Position numbers and translations under genes: made by a program | The notes under the pieces: generated by a model | Databases searched by the model: none | The model's input: the letters and a program-made list of their open reading frames with translations, nothing else | What the model was told of the DNA's origin: nothing | In this document: positions 48,150 through 57,493 of the stretch, in pieces | Layout of the letters: every line of letters starts with the position of its first letter | How positions within the stretch are numbered: the first letter of the stretch is position 1 | From: Blastopirellula sediminis | Lineage (GTDB): Bacteria > Planctomycetota > Planctomycetia > Pirellulales > Pirellulaceae | Direction: 5' to 3' | NCBI RefSeq assembly: GCF_020966755.1 | Contig: NZ_JAJKFT010000004.1 | Location: forward strand, 496,001 to 560,000 | Length of the DNA: 64,000 nt

Positions 48150-49011
48150 AACCCAAATCGCGATTCGCGAGCGAGGCTTGCTCGAACTGTTCGACCTGTC
48201 GCTGCTGGTGATCAAGCGGTACGTCTGGCGGATCGTCGTGACCACGGCGGTCCTCGCAGTTCCGTTCAGCTTGGTCAATACGGCGATCCTGTGGAACTTG
48301 CGTCCCGATCTGCCGACCGAGGTGACTACGGCGCAGTACGGACTGCTGATGGTCATTTTGATTTTTCTGGAAGCTCCGCTCGCCACGTCGTTGGTGACGC
48401 TGATGTTGGGGGACGTCATGTTTCATGACGAGCCTGACTGGCGGCGAATGATGTCGGCGCCGTTTTCGCTGATCCCGCGGATGTTCTGGCTGGTCGCCGT
48501 TTTGCGGGGCGTCGTGCCCGGGATGGGACTGGTCTTCCTCTGCACGCTGGAAAACGCCGAAGCGTGGGGTTTTTTCCTCTTCCTGCTGGTCGCCTACGCG
48601 ACGATCCTGCGCGGAGTTCGCCCCTTCGTAGGTGAGATCATCCTGCTCGAACGGAATCCGTTTTACGCTCAAGACGCCAATACAATGACGGTCGGTCGCC
48701 GCAGCGCCGCTTTGCACAATCCGAACTTTGGCGACATGGTCATCCGCGCGATGGCTTCGACCTTCGCGATTCCGTTGGCATGCGCCGTCTGCATTAACGT
48801 CTGGGCGCTCCGCGGCTACTTGTTCGGCCAATGGGGTTGGGACTCGGTGATGCTCGACATTTTGTTGCCGGCGTCCCTCTGGCTGGTCGCCGCCTTCATG
48901 ACCGTAGCCCGGTTCCTTAGCTATCTCGATCTCCGGATTCGCCGCGAAGGTTGGGAAGTGGAACTGGTGGTTCGTGCCGAAGCGAATCGCTGGAAAGGAG
49001 CGCCTGCATGA
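48136..49011 (+). CDS. Multi-pass membrane protein in the RDD-SpoIIM-MoxR operon
   Basis: 291 residues, GTG start preceded by GAGGAGGGGAGA. About six hydrophobic segments ('VVTTAVLAVPFSLVNTAIL', 'LLMVILIFLEAPLATSLVT', 'FFLFLLVAYATIL', 'SLWLVAAFMTVARFL'). No conserved domain recognised. It overlaps the SpoIIM gene by 14 bases and the next gene by four (ATGA), so translation is coupled. Probably a membrane component of the same complex. Confidence 0.7.
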   Translation: MQLDKTQIAIRERGLLELFDLSLLVIKRYVWRIVVTTAVLAVPFSLVNTAILWNLRPDLPTEVTTAQYGLLMVILIFLEAPLATSLVTLMLGDVMFHDEPDWRRMMSAPFSLIPRMFWLVAVLRGVVPGMGLVFLCTLENAEAWGFFLFLLVAYATILRGVRPFVGEIILLERNPFYAQDANTMTVGRRSAALHNPNFGDMVIRAMASTFAIPLACAVCINVWALRGYLFGQWGWDSVMLDILLPASLWLVAAFMTVARFLSYLDLRIRREGWEVELVVRAEANRWKGAPA

Positions 49012-49844
49012 GCGCGCTCCGAACCTGCCGAAACGTCGCGCCGATCCTTTTGCTCTTTTCGCTGGTCGCCGTTGCCGGCGCACAAGAGTGGTGGGAAAAC
49101 GAACGAGCCAAAGGGCACGTCGAAGAGCCTGTGGCGACGACCAAAGAAGAGCTTTCGCAGTTGCCATCGGCCGCGTGGTACGACGCCGAAAAAGATGGCT
49201 TGGCCCGCGTCGAGGTGACTCCTCCTCCGACCAACGACTATCGTCCCTCTCCGCCGACCCCTCCGTCGCCGACGAAACGCTGGAGCTGGTGGCCCGATTT
49301 TTCGTGGATGAGCGCCCTGTTTGACGGCGGGCTCTGGTCGCTGGCGTCGATTATGTTGTACACGCTGGTGCTGGTCATCTTGGGTGTGATCGCCTATTTG
49401 ATCTACCGCTACTTTGAGAACGAAGATCCTCTCTCCACCGGATCGAACGATCGCAAGCGGCCGGAAGAGTTCGACACAACGACGCAAGTCGATCGGCTCG
49501 AGAGCCTGCCGTTCCAGGTAAAGCGCCCTGACTCAGACTTGTTGGCCGAAGCGCGACGCTGCTACGACAATGGCGATTTCAACGAGGCGATCGTCTACTT
49601 GTTCAGCTACGAGCTGGTCGAGCTCGACAAGCGGCAGTTTATTCGCCTGGCGAAGGGAAAGACCAACGGGCAGTACCTGCGAGAAGTTCGCAAGAACCAC
49701 GCGCTCGAGGATATCCTGGAGGTGACGATGCGTGCGTTCGAGGACGTCTTCTTCGGACAGCGAACGCTCTCCCGCGCTGGATTCGAACGTTGCTGGACGC
49801 AATTGGAGCCGTTTCGCCAACAACTAAGCGGAGTGGTGCGATGA
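49008..49844 (+). CDS. DUF4129-type membrane protein with signal sequence
   Basis: 278 residues from the ATG at 49008, which overlaps the upstream stop and has AAAGGAG before it. A signal peptide or anchor ('VAPILLLFSLVAVAGAQ') is followed by a Pro-rich periplasmic stretch ('PSPPTPPSPTKRW'). A membrane helix comes next (about 125-150), then a cytoplasmic DUF4129-like domain ('LLAEARRCYDNGDFNEAIV', 'LAKGKTNGQYLREVRK'). DUF4129 also forms the tail of the TgpA-like protein at 5231-7663, so here the same module is a separate gene. Confidence 0.82.
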   Translation: MSALRTCRNVAPILLLFSLVAVAGAQEWWENERAKGHVEEPVATTKEELSQLPSAAWYDAEKDGLARVEVTPPPTNDYRPSPPTPPSPTKRWSWWPDFSWMSALFDGGLWSLASIMLYTLVLVILGVIAYLIYRYFENEDPLSTGSNDRKRPEEFDTTTQVDRLESLPFQVKRPDSDLLAEARRCYDNGDFNEAIVYLFSYELVELDKRQFIRLAKGKTNGQYLREVRKNHALEDILEVTMRAFEDVFFGQRTLSRAGFERCWTQLEPFRQQLSGVVR

Positions 49845-51043
49845 ATTCGAACTTGATTCGCTTCGTCCTGTCGCTGGCCGTTGCGCTGGCTTGCGTCGTC
49901 GCCGGCTGTTCTTCGAAGGAAGTGAAGGTCCCCGCGCAGTATGGCGCTCGCAACGGCTATCAAAAGACGTCGAGCGTAAACGGTACGCATGTCTTGGGCG
50001 AGCTGTTTCGTCACGCCGGTTATTCGGTCCGCACCGCCGAACGACTCTCTCCCCGCATTGAGGAGAGCGACGTGATCGTTTGGGCGCCTGATTCTTTCTC
50101 GCCCCCGTCCCCCGATGTGCGCAAGTACTTGGAAGAATGGCTCGAAACGCAGCCGGGACGGACGCTCATCTACATTGACCGCGACTTCGACGCGTCGATT
50201 GAATATTGGAACGCGATGCTGGAGCAGGCGACTCCGGAGCAACTGTTAACGGCGCAGCGCGAAAAAGGAATCGCCCAGCACAACTTCGATCAGATTTCGG
50301 CCGGCGCCGCCAATAAGTTCGACTGCGCTTGGTACTCGGTCGAGCGGAACTTGCCGACGCGGCGGCCGAAGCGACTGACCGGACGTTGGACGCAAGGAGT
50401 CGACGCCGCGCAGACCGATATCGTGTTGCGATCGCGAATTGCGCTGTCGGAAGAGTGGGAGAAAGAGGACGATTTCGGCCTGGCCGAGAAGCTTCCGAAC
50501 AGCGAGGTCGTGTTGTCGACGCTAGACGGCAAAGATCCGATCGTTTTGCTTTATACGGACGACTATGACTTTGGCACGCAACTGATCGTCGTCAACGGCG
50601 GCTCCTTCCTGCTGAATCAACCGCTGGTGAATCATGAGCATCGCAAGCTGGCCGCCAGTTTGATAGAAGAATGCGGCTACGGAGAGACCGTGACGTTTCT
50701 CGAATCGGGAGACGGCGGCGTCGAGATTATCACCGCCAACGAAGTTTCGGCAGGCCGGTCTGGCTGGGAATGGTTGACCGTCTGGCCGATCAGCCCGTTG
50801 GGACTGCATATCGCATTGCTGCTGATCGTCTTCTGTTTTGCCGCGTTTCCGATCTTCGGTCGGCCGAAGCGATTGCCGGAAGTGCGATCTTCCGATTTTC
50901 AAAAACATATCGGCGCTTTGGGCGAATTGCTGGAAGCGACCGACGACTACGACTACGCCCAGTTACGCGTTCGCCAATACCAACAGATCGCCCGCGGCGA
51001 TACCGTCTATCGACGCGTTGGTCGCGCCCGCGTGAAACCTTAG
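49841..51043 (+). CDS. DUF4350-type lipoprotein with C-terminal membrane helix
   Basis: 400 residues from the ATG at 49841 (ATGA overlap). The N-terminus is a lipoprotein signal with lipobox 'VVAGC' (Cys at about residue 25). The periplasmic domain ('RNGYQKTSSVNGTHVLGEL' and 'DVIVWAPDSFSPPSPDV') is the DUF4350 pattern, related to a glutamine-amidotransferase-like fold without the catalytic residues. A single helix follows near the C-terminus ('LHIALLLIVFCFAAFPIF') and a short cytoplasmic tail. Typical partner of MoxR-DUF58 operons. Confidence 0.82.
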   Translation: MNSNLIRFVLSLAVALACVVAGCSSKEVKVPAQYGARNGYQKTSSVNGTHVLGELFRHAGYSVRTAERLSPRIEESDVIVWAPDSFSPPSPDVRKYLEEWLETQPGRTLIYIDRDFDASIEYWNAMLEQATPEQLLTAQREKGIAQHNFDQISAGAANKFDCAWYSVERNLPTRRPKRLTGRWTQGVDAAQTDIVLRSRIALSEEWEKEDDFGLAEKLPNSEVVLSTLDGKDPIVLLYTDDYDFGTQLIVVNGGSFLLNQPLVNHEHRKLAASLIEECGYGETVTFLESGDGGVEIITANEVSAGRSGWEWLTVWPISPLGLHIALLLIVFCFAAFPIFGRPKRLPEVRSSDFQKHIGALGELLEATDDYDYAQLRVRQYQQIARGDTVYRRVGRARVKP

Positions 51044-51084
51044 CCCTGGCCATTTGTCCCCACCTGGGAGTCTGATTCGCAACG

Positions 51085-52341
51085 ATGAGTTCGCCATCTT
51101 CCGATACGATCGAGTTCGCTTGTTCCGCCTGTAATAAGTCGCTGCGCGTCCCTAGTTCGGCAGCCGGTAAAAAGGCGAAGTGCCCGGATTGCGGTTCGGT
51201 ACAAGTGATTCCTGACAGTTCGGCCGCCAAATACGCCGCCGCCGAAGAGAAGTTTTCGATGCCGACCGGTTCGGTCAATACGCCGCCGCCGGCGAGGTCT
51301 GAGAAGCCTTCCGGTCCGGCATTGTCTCCGACGCAGGTCGGCGCGTTTCGCTCGACGATTGAAGGGCATCACGCCGAGGAAGGGAGCGATACCCGCACGC
51401 GGCAGCTGTTCAAGAAGATCACCCGCGAGGTCAGCAAGATCTACGTCGGCCAGGACGAACTGGTCCTGGGGACGTTGACGGCGCTCTTCTCCAGCGGTCA
51501 CGTCTTGATCGAAAGTGCGCCGGGGCTCGGCAAGACGCTCTTCGTCCGGACGCTGGGACGCGTGCTCGGCTGTCAATTCGGCCGCGTGCAGTTCACGGCT
51601 GACTTGATGCCATCGGACATCACCGGCGCGCCGATCTTCGACATGAAGACGAACGAGTTTCGCTTTCGCCCCGGGCCGATCTTTACGCAGTTATTGCTTG
51701 CGGACGAAATCAACCGCTCGCCGGCCAAGACGCACGCGGCGCTGTTGGAAATCATGCAGGAGTTTCGCGTGACGGTCGACGGCACCAGCCACAAGATCGA
51801 GCGGCCGTTCCTAGTGCTGGCGACGCAAAACCCGATCGAGTCGGAAGGTACCTACAATCTGCCGGAAGCGCAGCTCGACCGTTTCATGTTCAAGCTGCGG
51901 CTCAATTATCCCGCGATTGACGAGGAGGCCGAAATCCTGCGGATGCATAGCCGCCAGGAAGATATCAACCGTCGGCTGGAAGAAGAGTTGGCAGTGGTGA
52001 CGTCGCCGGAGGAAATTCTGGAAATCACTCAGCTCAACAGCGACGTAATCGTCGACGACAAGCTGATCGACTACATCAACAAGATCGTCCGCCTGACCCG
52101 CGAATGGCCGCAGTTTCACATGGGGGCATCGCCGCGTGCGGGCATCACGCTGATGCAAGGGGCGCGGACCTTGGCGGCCTTCAGTGGCCGCAACTACGCA
52201 GTGCCGGACGACGTGGTGCAGATCGCGATTCCGACCTTGCGCCATCGCGTCATTCTGTCGGCCGAAGCGGAAGTGGAAGGACATGACGTCGACGACCTGC
52301 TGACCGAACTGATTCGGACCGTGGAGGTTCCGCGGCTGTGA
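51085..52341 (+). CDS. MoxR-family AAA+ ATPase with N-terminal zinc ribbon
   Basis: 418 residues. The first 45 residues form a zinc-ribbon-like module with Cys13, Cys16, Cys33 and Cys36 ('CSACNKSLRVP', 'CPDCGSVQVIP'), joined by a Pro/Ser-rich linker to a standard MoxR ATPase. Walker A is 'APGLGKTLFVRTLG', Walker B 'LLLADEINRSPAK', and 'ATQNPIESEGTYNLPEAQL' and 'DRFMFKL' follow. The usual lid ('MGASPRAGITLMQGARTLA') is at the end. The MoxR at 3031-3972 lacks the ribbon. Its stop overlaps the DUF58 start (GTGA). Confidence 0.94.
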   Translation: MSSPSSDTIEFACSACNKSLRVPSSAAGKKAKCPDCGSVQVIPDSSAAKYAAAEEKFSMPTGSVNTPPPARSEKPSGPALSPTQVGAFRSTIEGHHAEEGSDTRTRQLFKKITREVSKIYVGQDELVLGTLTALFSSGHVLIESAPGLGKTLFVRTLGRVLGCQFGRVQFTADLMPSDITGAPIFDMKTNEFRFRPGPIFTQLLLADEINRSPAKTHAALLEIMQEFRVTVDGTSHKIERPFLVLATQNPIESEGTYNLPEAQLDRFMFKLRLNYPAIDEEAEILRMHSRQEDINRRLEEELAVVTSPEEILEITQLNSDVIVDDKLIDYINKIVRLTREWPQFHMGASPRAGITLMQGARTLAAFSGRNYAVPDDVVQIAIPTLRHRVILSAEAEVEGHDVDDLLTELIRTVEVPRL

Positions 52342-53762
52342 ACTTGATCGTCCAGTTCCTCGAGTCGACGCTGAAGACGTCGCCGGCGACGCCGATCATG
52401 ATGTTCGTCATCTTCGCGGCGCCGCTGTTGTTCTACGCACGCTTCTGGCGGATCTATCCGACTCGCTTGATGGCGTTGTTGTTCGCTGCGCCGCTGTTGG
52501 CGTCCGTCGGCGTCTTGTTTAGCCCGTTTGTGCTGCTGGTCGCCTTGGCGCTCGACGGTTTGATCATTCTGGTCGGTTGGCTCGATCTGGTGACGTTGCC
52601 GCAGCGGAAACATTTGTCGGCCGAACGGGAGACGCTACGAATCGCGTCGCTGCAAAAGAAGCATCGCGTCTCCCTCTTGATCGAAAACAGGAGTCCTTTT
52701 CGGCTGTCGCTCGCGGTTCGGGACGACGTGCCGCAGGAGTTCACTGCGCTGCCGGAAGAGTTTCAAATGGAACTCGATCCGCATAGTCGCGCTACGGTCC
52801 ACTACGAGTTTGAACCAAGCTCTCGCGGCGCCTTTACGCTCGAGTACGTCTATATCCAGGTCACCAGCTTTTTCCGCTTGTGGCGGAAGTACGTTCGCGT
52901 CCCGGTCGAGACGGAGATCAAAGTCTATCCCGACATGAAGCAGTTGTCGGAATACGCGATTCTGGCTCGCACGAACCGCTTGAGCCTGATGGGAGTTCGG
53001 CGCACGCGAAAGGTCGGGCAAGACCACGACTTTGAACGTCTCCGCGACTACACGCCCGACGATAACTACAAACATATCGACTGGCGCACGACGGCGCGCC
53101 GCCGCAAGCTGACCGTGCGGGAGTTTCAAAGCAGCCAATCGCAGCGGATCATCTTTTTGATCGACTGCGGCCGCATGATGACCAACGAAGCGGATGGGAT
53201 CAGTCTGCTCGATCACTCGCTCAACGCGATGTTGATGATGAGCTACGTGGCGCTGCGGCAAGGAGACTCGGTTGGCGCGATCTGCTTCTCGAACGAAGTG
53301 CTGTCGTACGTTCCGCCGCGAAGCGGAGCGAACCAGATGAACCATCTGCTGCATGCGTCGTACGATCGCTTTCCGCAACTGGTCGAATCGCGTTACGACT
53401 CGGCGTTCATGTATCTGCGAACGCATTGTCAGAAACGATCGCTGGTGGTGATGATCTCCAACGTGATCGACGAAGTGAACGCCCATCAGATCGAGCAATA
53501 TCTCGGCACGATCGTCGGGCGTCATTTGCCGCTAGGAATTTTGCTCCGCGATCATCGTTTGTTCGATGCCGCGGACAGCGAGAAGCTCTACGGCCGCAAC
53601 CTGTTTGAAGCGGCGGCTGCTGCCGAGATTCTTACTTGGCGTCACCAGGTGCTGACCGATCTGGCCCATCGCGGCGTGATGGCGATGGACGTCTTTCCGG
53701 AAGATCTGACCGCAAACCTGGTCAATCAGTATCTCGAGATCAAAGCTCGCCACCTACTTTGA
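52338..53762 (+). CDS. DUF58 domain protein, second locus
   Basis: 474 residues from the GTG at 52338 (GTGA overlap). Membrane helices lie at about 15-35 and 40-80. A beta-rich region and the DUF58 block ('RDYTPDDNYKHIDWRTTAR', then 'KLTVREFQSSQSQRIIFL', 'DCGRMM') precede a vWA-like C-terminal domain. It lacks the transglutaminase partner found beside the DUF58 protein at 4023-5234; here the DUF4129 and DUF4350 proteins take its place. The end overlaps the convergent amidohydrolase by nine bases. Confidence 0.9.
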   Translation: MNLIVQFLESTLKTSPATPIMMFVIFAAPLLFYARFWRIYPTRLMALLFAAPLLASVGVLFSPFVLLVALALDGLIILVGWLDLVTLPQRKHLSAERETLRIASLQKKHRVSLLIENRSPFRLSLAVRDDVPQEFTALPEEFQMELDPHSRATVHYEFEPSSRGAFTLEYVYIQVTSFFRLWRKYVRVPVETEIKVYPDMKQLSEYAILARTNRLSLMGVRRTRKVGQDHDFERLRDYTPDDNYKHIDWRTTARRRKLTVREFQSSQSQRIIFLIDCGRMMTNEADGISLLDHSLNAMLMMSYVALRQGDSVGAICFSNEVLSYVPPRSGANQMNHLLHASYDRFPQLVESRYDSAFMYLRTHCQKRSLVVMISNVIDEVNAHQIEQYLGTIVGRHLPLGILLRDHRLFDAADSEKLYGRNLFEAAAAAEILTWRHQVLTDLAHRGVMAMDVFPEDLTANLVNQYLEIKARHLL

Positions 53763-54971
53763 TTCGGTGACGGCGGTTTGCTCTTTCCGCCAATTGTCGA
53801 GCTTCTCCTGCGCGTGCGGAATGATGCGACACGCGTTCTCGTAGTAGACCTTTTTCAGCACGTCGTCGGGCAAGCCGATGCCGTAAATCCGCCAAAAGCC
53901 TTGCGGCGGAAACGGCTTTTCGGAATAGGGAAAGTACTCGTCGTACGTTTCCAGGAATCGCCAGTAGTAGGTCAGACGGAGTTCGGGCCAAGGGCCGTCG
54001 GTGCCGAACAGGATTCGATCGGAGTACTTTAGGAAGAAGGCGCGCGACGTGTAAGGCTGACGCCCCAGTTCGCTGATGCGGGACGCCGGTTCGATCACCA
54101 GGTTCGGATAGGCGTCAAGCCACTTTGCGACGGTCGCCAGATCTTCCGAGTTGTTGGCGAAGTGGGCGCCGATGAAGGTGGTGTTAGGATGCCGCGCGAT
54201 CACGCGATTGCGAGCTTCCAAGAGCGCTTCGCGCGTCGGAAACTTATCGGTCGGAAAGTGCCAATCGGGATGGCGGTGGAGTTCTTCCCAACGTTCGTTC
54301 GTTTCGTCAATCGGATCGAAGAAGGCGGCCGGATCGGCGGTGTGAATGATCACCGGCAGACCAAGTTCGCCGCATGCCTTCCAGATCGGATCCCAGCGGG
54401 GATCATCGATCTTCAGCAAAGAGCCGTCGGCGTCTTTGTAGCCGAGACCGAATTGCTTGAAGAGCTTTAGGCCGCTCGCCCCTTTCTTTTTCGCATCGGC
54501 CAGAGCGAGAGCCATCCGGCGACCAAAGTCGGGGCGCTGACAATCCCACGTCTCGGGCTTGTCTGGATCGCCGTCCCCTTGCCAATCGATGTTGGCGTAG
54601 ATCAGGAAGCGGTTGGGGTATTTCGTCCAAAGGAATTTGGAATGCTCGTCGAATTCGTCTCCTAAGCGTCCGTCCAAGCTGACGCAGATCGCGATCTGCT
54701 GCTTGTCCATCACTGCGACGAAATCGTCCAGTTGCTCCGGCGAACTGCGAAGTCGATAGCGAAAGTGGGTATGGGCGTCGATCACGGGGAACTTCGCCTG
54801 TTCGAGCTTCGTTTCGGCGACTTTCAACTTCGGCTGCGGAAAGAACTGATCGAGCGCCAAGTTGCGTCCGTCCCGGCCGTCAAACGCGGCAGGTTCAATT
54901 CCAGAGTCTTGCGCGAATGCGAAAGCAGGTAGAAGAAGCGGCAAGAGAAGGGCGTAGCGGGTGACGGGCAT
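53754..54971 (-). CDS. Secreted amidohydrolase-2-type metal-dependent hydrolase
   Basis: 405 residues. Signal peptide 'YALLLPLLLPAFAFA'; the ATG at 54971 has AAAGGAC before it. A TIM-barrel amidohydrolase follows: metal site 'VIDAHTHFRYR' (His-x-His), 'VIIHTADPAAFFDP', 'TFIGAHFANNSEDLA' and 'RILFGTDGPWPE' (catalytic Asp). These match the Amidohydro_2 (PF04909) pattern, which includes decarboxylases and lactonases of aromatic or sugar compounds. Substrate unknown. Nine-base convergent overlap with the DUF58 gene. Confidence 0.87.
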   Translation of the reverse strand: MPVTRYALLLPLLLPAFAFAQDSGIEPAAFDGRDGRNLALDQFFPQPKLKVAETKLEQAKFPVIDAHTHFRYRLRSSPEQLDDFVAVMDKQQIAICVSLDGRLGDEFDEHSKFLWTKYPNRFLIYANIDWQGDGDPDKPETWDCQRPDFGRRMALALADAKKKGASGLKLFKQFGLGYKDADGSLLKIDDPRWDPIWKACGELGLPVIIHTADPAAFFDPIDETNERWEELHRHPDWHFPTDKFPTREALLEARNRVIARHPNTTFIGAHFANNSEDLATVAKWLDAYPNLVIEPASRISELGRQPYTSRAFFLKYSDRILFGTDGPWPELRLTYYWRFLETYDEYFPYSEKPFPPQGFWRIYGIGLPDDVLKKVYYENACRIIPHAQEKLDNWRKEQTAVTESK

Positions 54972-55166
54972 GTCGTCCTTTCGCGGGATTCGTCGATCGG
55001 AGGGGCGTTTTCGGTTCGATGCTTGTTAGTCTGACCGGGTTACGCCCTTTGCAAAAGGCGCTGGCGGCGAAGTTTTTACGAAGAAGGCAAATTGTCCGAC
55101 GAGTTGACGTGCCCCTAGGGGGCGAGGGAAACTAGAAGGAGTCACCAGCTTGTCTCCGGAGCGTTT

Positions 55167-56090
55167 ATGTTCAAGATTCATTCCGCGAAACCGGAAGATG
55201 CGGCCGAGATCGCAGCGCTGATTCACTCCTCCACCAATTCCTGGTATCTGTCGCATGGCCGCGACAAGATCTTTCTCTGTCCGCCGGAGGATTGCGGGCT
55301 CTTCCCGGAAGTGTACGAAGACCTCGATCCTGGTTGCTGCCTGATCGCGCAAAGCGAAGCGAACGGGAAAATCATCGGATCATGTTTCTATCATCCCCGG
55401 AAGACGCATATCTCGCTGGGAATCATGAATGCGTCGAGCGAGTTCTCCGGCGCCGGAATCGCCAGCTCGCTATTGGACGATATTATCGGCATCGCCGACG
55501 ATCGCGAACTGCCGCTGCGGCTGGTTTCGAGCGCGATGAATCTCGACTCGTTCTCGCTCTATAGTCGACGGTTCTTTCATCCGTATGCGGTCTACCAGGA
55601 TATGTACTTCCGCGTTCCGTCAGGGGGCGGCCTGCATTTGATGGACCTGCCGGTGGAGCGAGTTCGGCCAGCGACGATGGATGACGTTGCGGCGATTGAT
55701 CGATTGGAACTGGAGATCTGGCAGACGTCGCGCGAAGGGGATTGGCGGTACATGATCGAGAACGAGCGAGGCTATTGGCATTGCTCGGTCATCGAACGCA
55801 ACGGCGAGATCACCGGCGCGATGGCTTCAATCGGGCATCCGGCCAGCAATATGATCGGCCCCGGCGTCGGCACGAGCTCGATCGAGATCGCCGCGCTGAT
55901 CGTCGCCGAACTGAATCAATATCCGGGGAAGATGCCGGTGGCGCTGATCCCGAGCGACAATCCGAAGCTGGTCGCCATCATGTACGCGCTGGGAGGACGC
56001 AACTGCGAGTTGCATCTCGCCCAGGCGTATGATCGACCGCCGGTGATCGAAGGGATCGTGATGCCGACATTTATGCCGGAGACTTGCTAA
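55167..56090 (+). CDS. Tandem-GNAT acetyltransferase
   Basis: 307 residues. Two GNAT-like halves. The first ('IHSAKPEDAAEIAALIHSS') has 'EFSGAGIASSLLDDIIGIA' in place of the usual 'QGKGIGS.L' acyl-CoA loop. The second ('VRPATMDDVAAIDRLELEI') is more degenerate, with 'MIGPGVGTSSIEIAALIVA'. Soluble, no signal peptide. Substrate unknown. It stands alone, converging on the PQQ-like gene with six bases between stops. Confidence 0.75.
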   Translation: MFKIHSAKPEDAAEIAALIHSSTNSWYLSHGRDKIFLCPPEDCGLFPEVYEDLDPGCCLIAQSEANGKIIGSCFYHPRKTHISLGIMNASSEFSGAGIASSLLDDIIGIADDRELPLRLVSSAMNLDSFSLYSRRFFHPYAVYQDMYFRVPSGGGLHLMDLPVERVRPATMDDVAAIDRLELEIWQTSREGDWRYMIENERGYWHCSVIERNGEITGAMASIGHPASNMIGPGVGTSSIEIAALIVAELNQYPGKMPVALIPSDNPKLVAIMYALGGRNCELHLAQAYDRPPVIEGIVMPTFMPETC

Positions 56091-56096
56091 GCGGCT

Positions 56097-57335
56097 TTAC
56101 TTCTCGAAGCAGTAGAGGTCTTTCGTCGTGCGGAGATAGAGCGAATCTCCCGCGACGGCCGGCGATGCCTGAAAGCCGTCGGGAAGCGAACTCTCCGCGA
56201 CCAGCTCAAACTTGTCGCTCGCCTTGAAGACGGTGATCTTCCCCCCTTCGTCGAAGCAGTAGAGGTTGCCGCCGGCCGCCAACAGCGAAGCGCGGTAGTT
56301 GCCGCCGATCCGTTCCTGCCAGATCTTTTCGCCGGTTTTGGCGTCGACGCAAGTCGCGATCCCCTTGTCTTCGATCATGTACATCCGGTCTCCCAAGATG
56401 ACCTGCGAAGGACGATAGGGGGCGCCTTTCGACAAACCCCAAGCGATGGCGCTATCGGGAACTTGCCCGCGAGCCGACGGATCCATGGCGAACAACTTGC
56501 GATCGCCGTCGCCGCCGGTGATGTAGACCAGACCGTGTTTGTACAGCGGACGGGGAGCGGCGTTCATGCCGCCATGTTTGACGCGCCAGAGTTCGTCGCC
56601 GGTCGCCGGATCGTAGCAGACCGTGTCGGATGCGCTGGGCATCACCAACTGGCGTTGCCCGTCATGTTCAAACAGGGCGGCGGTGCTGTAGGCCTTCTTG
56701 CGGTCGCCGTTGTCGGTGCCGTAGTCGATATTGCGATCGCGTTTCCAAACGGTCTTGCCGGTCTCTTTGTCGAGGGCCACGGCGTACTGATAGTCGTAGC
56801 CGTCATAGGCGACGTAGAGGTTTTTGTCGTCGAGGATCGGCGAAGAGCCGGGGCCGCGCCAATGATCGCAGGGAAGGTCGCGTCGCTCCCAGATCGTCGC
56901 GCCGGTCTCGCTGTCGAGACAGGCGGTCCCGAGGCTGCCGAAGTGAACGTAGATGCGACCTTCCTCGATCGCCGGCGTGCACGAGGCGTAGCTGTTCGAG
57001 ACTTCTTTCTCTTGCGGATCCTTGGTCGTAAAGACGACCCGGTCGATCAGGATTTCGCCGGTATGACGATTGAGGGCCAACACCGATTGTTTCGTGCCAT
57101 CTTCGGTCGAAGTGGTGACCCAGACGCGGTCTCCCCAGACGACCGGCGAGGACCAGCCGCGATCGTGGATTGCGGTTTTCCACTTCAGTACTTTGGGGTC
57201 GCTAAAATCGACGGGAAGATTGTCGCTGTCGGCGACGCCGTCTCCGTTGGGACCTCGGAATTCCGGCCAATTGTCCGCTGCTTTTGCGGCGGAAAAGAGG
57301 AGGAAAACCAAAAGAAGGGAGAGCAGGCGGGACAT
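56097..57335 (-). CDS. Secreted PQQ-like beta-propeller protein
   Basis: 412 residues from the ATG at 57335, which opens a signal peptide ('MSRLLSLLLVFLLFSAAKA'). The mature start 'DNWPEFRGPNGDG' is the standard opening of planctomycete PQQ-like (outer-membrane BamB-like) propellers. Repeated blades carry the 'W...' and 'aLd..tGe..W' pattern: 'LNRHTGEILI', 'LDSETGATIWERRD', 'LDKETGKTVWKRD', 'YDPATGDELWRV' and 'VDAKTGEKIWQ'. No catalytic residues of quinoprotein dehydrogenases are visible, so a binding or scaffold role is more likely than enzyme activity. Confidence 0.9.
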   Translation of the reverse strand: MSRLLSLLLVFLLFSAAKAADNWPEFRGPNGDGVADSDNLPVDFSDPKVLKWKTAIHDRGWSSPVVWGDRVWVTTSTEDGTKQSVLALNRHTGEILIDRVVFTTKDPQEKEVSNSYASCTPAIEEGRIYVHFGSLGTACLDSETGATIWERRDLPCDHWRGPGSSPILDDKNLYVAYDGYDYQYAVALDKETGKTVWKRDRNIDYGTDNGDRKKAYSTAALFEHDGQRQLVMPSASDTVCYDPATGDELWRVKHGGMNAAPRPLYKHGLVYITGGDGDRKLFAMDPSARGQVPDSAIAWGLSKGAPYRPSQVILGDRMYMIEDKGIATCVDAKTGEKIWQERIGGNYRASLLAAGGNLYCFDEGGKITVFKASDKFELVAESSLPDGFQASPAVAGDSLYLRTTKDLYCFEK

Positions 57336-57493
57336 AAATCGACTCCGTCGAGTGTGGATTAAGGGGGGAAGATCCATTATGCGTCTCCAGAAGCCTGGGT
57401 CAACGAATTTCGCCCAGCTCTCGCGGCCTACGAAAAACGGATGTTTCAAATTAGAATGGGCAAACAACTATTGTCCTAAGGAATTTATTGCCA

